Assembly: GCA_949825045.1 (NCBI GenBank)
Contig: OX463815.1
Location: 35,145,356-35,209,355 of the forward strand
Direction: 5' to 3'
Length of the DNA: 64,000 bases
Origin: Argyresthia goedartella
Taxonomy: Eukaryota; Arthropoda; Insecta; Lepidoptera; Argyresthiidae
The notes under the pieces were generated by a model, which searched no databases, was not told the DNA's origin, and was given only the letters and a program-made list of their open reading frames with translations. A program made the translations under genes and the position numbers. Below are positions 57,702-64,000 of the stretch, in pieces. The number at the start of each line of letters is the position of its first letter. Position 1 is the first letter of the stretch.

Positions 57702-58902
57702 TTAGGTCCTTACATATGAAATTGGCGTTTCGCCGTACTGGCCACTTTGATCTCAAATATCTCCTCTATGGTTAGGAATTCCAAATTCAAATTTACTCAT
57801 GTATTTGTGTTCTAAAATTATATATTTTTTTTCCTCAATTGTTTTTTTTCTTGCGTCACTCAGCTTACAAAATGGAAAACTTGAAATATCGCGTTATTTA
57901 CGAGTATGAGTTCTACTGTGGCAACAGTGCTGCAGAAACGGCTCGAAGGATTATTGATGTGTATGGCGACGGTGCCGCAATAGAAAACACAGTGCGTTTT
58001 TGGTTCCAACGTTTTCGTTCTGGAAATTTCGACCTGCAGAAAAAGCCCCGTGGACGGCCGGAGACCAAAGTTGATAATGAAGAATTTAAATCTATTGTGG
58101 AAGCGGATCCATCGCAACCACGTCCGAGTTAGCTGCAGGCTGCGGTGTTAGTGATAAAACTGTTTTAATCCACTTGAAGCAAATTGGGAAGGTGAAAAAG
58201 CTTGAAAGGTGGGTACCTCACGAACTGAGTGAAGCAAATCAACAAACGCGCGTTGACTGCTGCGTTACATTACTCACCCGGTACATAATGAAAGGATTTT
58301 AAATCGGATCATTACCTGTGATGAAAAATGGATCCTGTACTATAATCGGAAGCGCTCATCGCAATGGCTGAACCCTGCCGAACCAGCCAAACCATGCCCC
58401 AAGCGAAAATTTACTCCAAAAAAGTTACTTGTGAGCGTTTGGTGGACTAGTGCTGGTGTCGTTCACCTTCAGCTTTCTTAAATCTGGCCAGACGATTACA
58501 GCAGATATCTATTGTCAGTAACTGCAAATCGCTAAAAAACCGAGGCTGGTCAATCGCTCTAGGCCACTGCTGCTTCATGATAACGCTAGACCACACACTG
58601 CACAACAGACGGCTACCATATTAGAGGAGCTTCAATTGGAATGTCTAAGACATCCACCGAAATTTTGATAACTTCTTGAAGGGGAAAAAATTCAACTCCG
58701 ATGGGGCAGTCCAAACCGCCTTCAAAGATTTTATTGATTCCCGTCCGAATGTTTTTTTTAGTAAAGGGATCGAAGAACTACCTATGAGATGGCAAAAGTT
58801 TATAGATAGCGATGGTACATACTTTGATTAAATAAATATATTATATTAAAAAAAAACGACTTTATGTTCCTCCCATGCAAAACGCCAATATGTAAGGACC
58901 TC
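57702..58902 (+). mobile_element. mariner-family transposon, decayed
   Basis: About 1.2 kb, bounded by inverted terminal repeats: left TTAGGTCCTTACATATGAAA + TTGGCGTTT, right AAAACGCCAATATGTAAGGA + CC. The right end lacks a 5-base TTCAT present on the left. It encloses a mariner transposase pseudogene and lies in the 11-kb unc-5 intron on the opposite strand. Confidence 0.92.
57872..58831 (+). pseudogene. mariner transposase pseudogene
   Basis: Starts MENLKYRVIYEYEFYCGNSA. A helix-turn-helix region (ETARRIIDVYGDGAAIENTV, RFWFQRFRSGNFDLQKKPRG, RPETKVDNEE) runs to a frameshift and stop near 58132. In other frames it continues with KKLERWVPHELSEANQQTRV, then ITCDEKWILYYNRKRSSQWL, which holds the first catalytic Asp, and later LLHDNARPHTAQQT near 58576 with the second Asp. 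It ends WQKFIDSDGTYFD. The D,D34D plan of mariner is visible but at least two frameshifts and in-frame stops inactivate it. Confidence 0.92.
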
Positions 58903-58904
58903 AT

Positions 58905-59225
58905 ATAAAAATTTACTAAAAAGCTACATCCAAAAACACATCCCAAATTTACTGAATGTTCATCAACTTTGCAATTATTATTTTTAATTGTACACCTCTT
59001 TTTTACTTAACTACATGGGGTCGCCTCGCTCCGCTCCACTTCGCGTCGGCTCCAAATTGTAATATAAAGTTGTAACTTAACCAATCTTACTGTTGTCTTC
59101 GGACAGAAAGTAACCTACACCAACCAAGACTGCTCTGTAACACTACACGTGAGCACTAAATTTGATAAAATTTAGTAAAATTGGTAGTCAAAACTTGTAT
59201 TGATAAACAATTCATTTATTGCCAA
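58905..59225. repeat. Dispersed repeat family F6
   Basis: CTCGCTCCGCTCCACTTCGC + GTCGGCTCC, then GTGAGCACTAAATTTGATAA and GTAGTCAAAACTTGTATTGA. It abuts the mariner right end and ends about 35 bp before the unc-5 Ig exon donor side. Confidence 0.65.
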
Positions 59226-59261
59226 GGAAAAATATGACTCTTCAGCAAATAAAAAACTTAC

Positions 59262-59340
59262 CGTAAACAGTTAACGCCGCAGGCTCCGACTCCCGCCTGC
59301 CAGCTATATTCTCCGCCAGGCATGTGTAGTTCGCCATGTC
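59262..59340 (-). CDS. unc-5: Netrin receptor UNC-5, exon completing second Ig domain
   Basis: This 79-base exon encodes DMANYTCLAENIAGRRESEP followed by AALTVY. It contains the Y-x-C signature and second cysteine of an Ig domain, and the AENIAGRR stretch that is typical of the second UNC-5 Ig domain. The acceptor is TTCCATTAG and the donor is TACG|GTAAGT. It enters in phase 0, matching the exit of the 63713-63891 exon, and leaves in phase 1, matching the TSP1 exon at 48199. A 4,372-bp intron precedes it and an 11,062-bp intron full of transposon copies follows. It is too short to appear as a long ORF and was found by reading across the splice sites. Confidence 0.9.
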
Positions 59341-59604
59341 CTAATGGAAAACATACATATTAGACTAATAAAAAGACGCAAACATATGGAGTTGTGGCCA
59401 CGAACGCCTGAGGCAGTCCTAAAGGGCTATTTTCCGTTTAAAATATTATTATTACGGCAAGCGATATTTTTTGTTGAGTATCACTTCGTTGTAAAACCAG
59501 TAGTTTGTATTTCTTGTGTGGAGGACATCGGGAACTTTGTACGCGCACTTTCTTAATTGTACGCGCAATTCTTTCCCTTACCTATCATCTCCGTCTCCTA
59601 TCCA

Positions 59605-59722
59605 ACATGGTTTGCTGGAAGAAATCTCTTTTTAGAGATAAGCTCGCCTTTGTACATGTTTTTTCTATCATAAGTTATCTGTATGTCTGTTTTGTTTAGT
59701 ACAATAAAGAAATTACGAAATT
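59605..59722 (+). mobile_element. LINE-A 3' tail
   Basis: Plus-strand copy: ATGGTTTGCTGGAAGAAATC ... GATAAGCTCGCCTTTGTACA ... ACAATAAAGAAATTACG. Confidence 0.85.
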
Positions 59723-61032
59723 ACGAACTTTTCTAGGAGCTAATCGGAAACAACCTTTTACTTGGAACTTGGTGATTTGAATAGTAAATTTGATCTCTGG
59801 CTCACTCTTGCCAGAGAAAGAGAGACGAGAGAGTGAGAGAGAGAGATAAATAAATACTAGTGCCAAAAGTCTATACGAAGGAAAGGTATATGGCTCCATG
59901 TATTCTTTGCGTAATGGTCTTGATGTTGTAATTTTCAATGATATTAAAGTGGGAAGACATTTGCCCTCGCCCGAAGCAAATACTTGGTACAATACGATCA
60001 AAATCAGTTAAAGATTCGGCTTTTCTCGGATATCATCGCCTAAATCCGGAGACGGAAATGAGACGAAATACATTACCGCGATTTCTTTTAGGTAGCATTC
60101 AATTTGAAGTATCGTAAACGCAATGTATAGTACCTGCCAAGATGACATTACTAACAGGTAGACCTAAGAAATTTTGTTATGCAGAAGCGACATGAATTTT
60201 CTGAAGCCATGATACATAACTATTGTAAGTTAATTTTGATAAAATTTGATATACGTATTCGAATATTTTCACAAATGAAATTAGCCTTCATAAACATAAA
60301 TGTACAGATGTAGTGAATAATCCTTTCCTTTCGTATTTTCTCGGAAATTTTCGTTTTTGTCTTACTACTTTACCGCACTCAGTACCCGTCAAACGGGCAA
60401 TTTGACATTTGACATTGATAAATAAAGTATGCGATTTATTTGATACCTACACGTAATTTAATAATACAGTAATTCATAGACACATCGGCACCATTCGGGT
60501 GTTATCGTTGTTCCGAGTTTTGCCGATAGGAAAGGATTATTCACTACATCTGTATCATATATATACTTACGTCGCACTGTTTTTATTGACACTAAGAAGG
60601 CAGACTGTCAAAACAGTCAATTATTTTTCTTATATCAATATAAAGGTTGTGTTAGTTTTGAGCTACAAAGGAGGTTTTGTTGCTCATATCGTTCTTGTAT
60701 TGTATTCAATAAGACAACGAGTAATATAATTAAAGATCATATCTGTAAATTGATAACTGTATGTGAGAGACGAGGGATTCACGACAATTTCCGAGGTTGG
60801 CCGAATCGTTAAATGATTTTAATCGTATTGTACCCACCGCCCTTCACGTCCTCCGGGTAGTGCTAAGGAGCAACAAATTATTCTCAAGATATTCATTTCC
60901 AGGTTCTCGATAGAATTGTGATCTTTCAAATACACTTGGCACTGACAAAATTAACCTCAAAAGAGGTTATCACGCCAAATTAAAAGGAGAAGAAGCAGGA
61001 GGAGAAGATGTTGTAGTGGCACAGGCTCTGTA

Positions 61033-61975
61033 TTGATTTCGTCCCCTCGTCGTAACCAAATCAATACGGTTATGGAAATTCATTTAAGCCCCGTGAGAGT
61101 ATCGATTTCGTCTCCTAGTGTTGACGAAATCGATACGGTATTATTATTTTTTGTATTTAAAATAAGCTCCCATAATCGCATAATTACTCTATGTCTATCG
61201 AGGTGGTTAAGACGCTTTGTTCAGCTAACTAGCACCACCTATGATAGATATCTAGTCTTAGGTTTTTTTTCTTCGTTTTAGATCCTAGGTCCTAAAAATA
61301 GCTATTAACAGGACTGAGAAAATGTCAGGAGCACTTTTTATGTTTTTAATGACGAATCATAAAAGAAGATATGTTTTTTTTATCATTGGTTGCGCTGGCA
61401 AACACATAAAAACAAAGTACCGAAAAAGATAGTCAGTGCTACATGGCTCCTAAAGTTGCCTTCAGTATATTTGCTAAAATATTGTGTAAGTTCATTATCA
61501 GTCATCATAGTTTGAAAGAGAAAAATTCAAATGCAATTATCAATTTCTTTGCAAAGTTGTATTTACATTGACAAAAGCCCATGCTACTTATCTATGACAT
61601 GTAAGACACCACCGTATTACCACAAAAAATATTAAACAGCGTTTAACCTCAAAACAAACGCCAAATCCCATACATTTTTGTTATCAAACAAGTGTTAAAC
61701 AGTAGTTTATTTTTTTGTGGTAAGGTCCTAGGTATTTCATTGCAATGGCATAACGTTCATTTTCCTTCAAAAGGGAAAATAAGTTAGGAGGGGACAAGAT
61801 CGATGATCGATACTTTAAGGACGAGAAAAACTGCATAAGGAACTTTCATCGTAAGCGTATTGAGTTCGTCCCCACCTGTTGACGAGGCCAATATGGTTAC
61901 GGAAATTATTATGAATGACAATATTTACACGATAAACGTATTGATTTCGTCAATAAGAGGAGACGAAATCGATTG
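61033..61975. repeat. Direct repeats containing paired hairpins
   Basis: Four related short palindromes occur as two pairs. The first pair is 61033-61066 and 61099-61136, the latter with perfect 12-bp arms ATCGATTTCGTC (61101-61112) / GACGAAATCGAT (61123-61134). The second pair is 61858-61893 and 61940-61975, with GATTTCGTC (61943-61951) / GACGAAATC (61962-61970). The pairs form diverged direct repeats about 820 bp apart, both containing GTTA(T/C)GGAAATT. The intervening sequence has no recognised gene. Confidence 0.55.
61608..61726. repeat. Small MITE, family F4
   Basis: Terminal repeats TATTACCACAAAAAA / TTTTTTTGTGGTAA flank GTTTAACCTCAAAACAAACG. It is a second copy of the 2.2-kb element and better preserved. 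Confidence 0.7.
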
Positions 61976-63141
61976 GCTCATGCAATACGTTGGCTCGCAG
62001 ATTTACACGGTGTACTAAGGTTGTCAAAACCACTCTATTCAGTGCATTCTGCCAGACTTTCTACACTTGCAGCCTGTGGGTTCAATATACGAAGAAATCG
62101 TACAATTCCCTGCGTATCCAGTATAACCATGCCTTCAGGGTACAACAGTACAGCGTCCCAGACAATTGAAGATATTTAGATCAGAATCATCATTATTATG
62201 TAAAAGTTAAAATACAGGCGCCCATTTGTCTTTTTGGTCTGACTCATTCGAGATGTAGTCTATCGGATAATCATTTATGGTACTCGTAGCCTACAACGGC
62301 TTTATTTATTTTTAATCTAGAAATGATGCTCCACACACAAACACATCACAAGAATCTCCCTCAAATAAAAACACAATTACAATTTTGATTGACAGCTTGA
62401 TTGAGGAAAGGGCTTCTATGAAAGGGACCAATTACTCTGTTTTCATAGTTAATGAAATAATGTAACTTGTTGCTGCAGTGGATAGACAAGTAGCTAAAGA
62501 CTTACTGATGTGTGGAAAAGATGGTAAAGAAGATAACAATTAAGTGTTTTTGAATTGGAAGGGGAGTTCAAAAGTGGGAGATGCGAAGGATATCTGGTTA
62601 GATGGTTATGGGATTTTATCTAAGACCGACTTGCACTAGACTTTTGACAGCCGCTAAACACAGTTTCAACACAAATTGAGTACAACACGTTCAAGTTACT
62701 TAGTCAAGCACGGCAATTTTATTGCCTGTCAGACAGGTTTCCACTTAACATGACCGTGCTGTATTTAAATAGTGTTTAAACAGTATTCAGTGACTGACAA
62801 AAGTCTGGTACAAGTCGGCCTCAAAGATGGGAAAAGAGGCTCAAGCCCGGATTCACTACCCACTACTCAAAGCTATACGGAGACTTTAGCGGCACTTTCT
62901 TTGAGCAGCGGGCTTAAACCAACATTTAGATAAACAACATATTTTCAAACATAAAATCCAAAACCAATGAAAACATTGTTGTCGCTAAGTCCCATTATTA
63001 ATAATGGGGAGGGGAGGAGAACGAGCACTTTACGGAGAAATAAACGTATCTCCTGTCATTGGAATAAAATTCCCTCATATCAATAATGATAATTTTCCTT
63101 CAAATATTGGAAGTAAAAGGTTATACTTTTGTCATTCGCAA

Positions 63142-63596
63142 TAGTAGTTTATGTGACTGCTACATAATGGAGGGCATTAATACTCGAGAGTGGGTTTATG
63201 AAACAAGCCGAAGGCGAGTTTCATAATAATATCACTCGAGAGTTTTAATGCCTAATTATGTACAGTTACATACACTAGTTTATCTACACACATATCATAA
63301 GCTCTCTTTGATATGTTCAGGAACCGCATGTTTGACCGGCATTGTGGCATTGATTATTGCTGTGCAGTTTTTTAGCTTGTTCTACAGTACCAATTTTACA
63401 GACAAACTAAGGGCGGCACACAGGCGGGCGTCGGCGTTCGAATGTCATAATTTGACAAATTTTTATACATTATGGTAATAATGTACAAATTTTCAGATAA
63501 GAAATAAGTTTTTACCAAATAGTTTTACATTATGCTGGTCTTAACGTGCGGTTTTTAAACGCAGTAAAGAGGGTTTTTGATACGTGTGTAGATAAA
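63142..63596 (+). repeat. Family F1 repeat copy G
   Basis: Full-length copy about 120 bp from the unc-5 Ig exon. The apex reads AAGCCGAAGGCGA. The ORF MPNYVQLHTLVYLHTYHKLS continues with a hydrophobic stretch TGIVALIIAVQFFSLFYSTN. It belongs with copy A to the simpler subfamily. Confidence 0.85.
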
Positions 63597-63712
63597 AAGA
63601 ATAACAAATTACAGAGATATTTGTAAACGTAGTCCAGTTAAAAACTTCCGTATTATGTGTCTCAGAAGTATTTACATATCACGCCGAAATAACTCAATAA
63701 TAAATCGCTCAC

Positions 63713-63891
63713 CTGCAAACTAACTTTAGGCAGCACGAGGTTCTCTTCTCCCACCTCCAGGGAGACTCCATTTCTGAACCAGGTCTGCATCGAGGGTGGG
63801 GCGGAGGCAGGTGGAACGCAGCGTAAGGTGACGCTGCTGCCAACCTCCACTGATGATGATAGTGGGGAGACCATGAACTGCTTCTTTATGT
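63713..63891 (-). CDS. unc-5: Netrin receptor UNC-5, exon for second Ig domain (first part)
   Basis: This exon encodes about 60 residues of an Ig domain: a strand with VEVGSSVTLRC (first Ig cysteine), then TWFRNG (the core Trp), ending LPKVSLQ. On the minus strand it is bounded by an acceptor CCAACAG and a donor CAG|GTGAGC. It enters in phase 1 and leaves in phase 0, and the following exon at 59340 completes the domain in frame. Ig followed by two TSP1 repeats and a transmembrane segment is, in animals, the architecture of UNC-5 receptors. These are netrin-binding guidance receptors at the cell surface that mediate axon and cell repulsion. The N-terminal exons (signal peptide, first Ig) lie beyond the right edge of the window. 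The splice sites are read by eye; there is no transcript evidence. Confidence 0.88.
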
Positions 63892-63935
63892 CTGTTGGCA
63901 ATGGATGTTAAATTAGATTATTGGCTTCGATAAAG

Positions 63936-64000
63936 ACCGATCGGCGTGGCGTAGCGGTTGAAGTTCTGTCTTGGAAGAGAGGGTTTCCTGTTTCGATTCC
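63936..64000 (+). mobile_element. SINE head cut by the window edge
   Basis: GATCGGCGTGGCGTAGCGGT ... TTTCGATTCC resembles the S2 tRNA-like head, with A and B boxes. The body lies beyond the window. Confidence 0.6.

Noticed and set aside
61033..61975. LTR retrotransposon with ~110-bp LTRs
   Set aside because: The direct repeats lack TG...CA ends, a primer-binding site or any gag/pol coding in between.

Overview
The window looks like animal, most likely insect and probably lepidopteran, genomic DNA. It is AT-rich and has no operons. Almost all of it is intron or intergenic DNA packed with mobile-element debris: two tRNA-derived SINE families, several non-LTR retrotransposon tails, a mariner copy, Tc1-like, hAT-like and Helitron remnants, and many foldback/MITE repeats. 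The lepidopteran call is inference from the repeat types; no marker gene in the window settles it.

One host gene is clear, on the minus strand: the netrin receptor UNC-5. Five exons (63713-63891, 59262-59340, 48029-48199, 47519-47662, 46622-46759) join with matching splice phases. They encode the second Ig domain, two thrombospondin type-1 repeats and the transmembrane segment. The gene continues past the right edge, where the N-terminal exons must lie. Introns are 4,372, 11,062, 366 and 759 bp. Two further minus-strand exons (43566-43687 and about 42362-42494) are probable cytoplasmic exons. The last has two open frames; one ends in a stop followed by poly(A) signals, which would give a product without ZU5 and death domains. 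No ZU5 or death domain was recognised anywhere in the window.

Layout. 1-8 kb: single-copy-looking DNA, SINEs, a foldback element (5028-5305) and a 33-bp minisatellite (6961-7160). 8-12 kb: LINE fragments and a SINE pair. 12-19 kb: sparse. 19.2-20.7 kb: a Tc1-like transposase remnant abutting an RTE-type LINE. 21-34 kb: MITEs, a Helitron helicase remnant and SINEs. 35-40 kb: SINEs, an inverted pair of one repeat and a perfect 56-bp x 4 satellite beside a 21-bp inverted repeat. 41-48.3 kb: unc-5 exons, a LINE remnant and a MITE. 48.5-64 kb: unc-5 introns filled with a hAT remnant, a mariner, a large inverted duplication and most copies of a roughly 465-bp repeat family.

The most unusual feature is that repeat family (full copies at 23.5, 46.8, 52.1, 54.6, 56.2 and 63.1 kb, plus one partial). 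It has nested hairpins and a short ORF. The tip of its first hairpin carries a 13-base core that also caps two otherwise unrelated palindromes at 31.8 and 35.6 kb.
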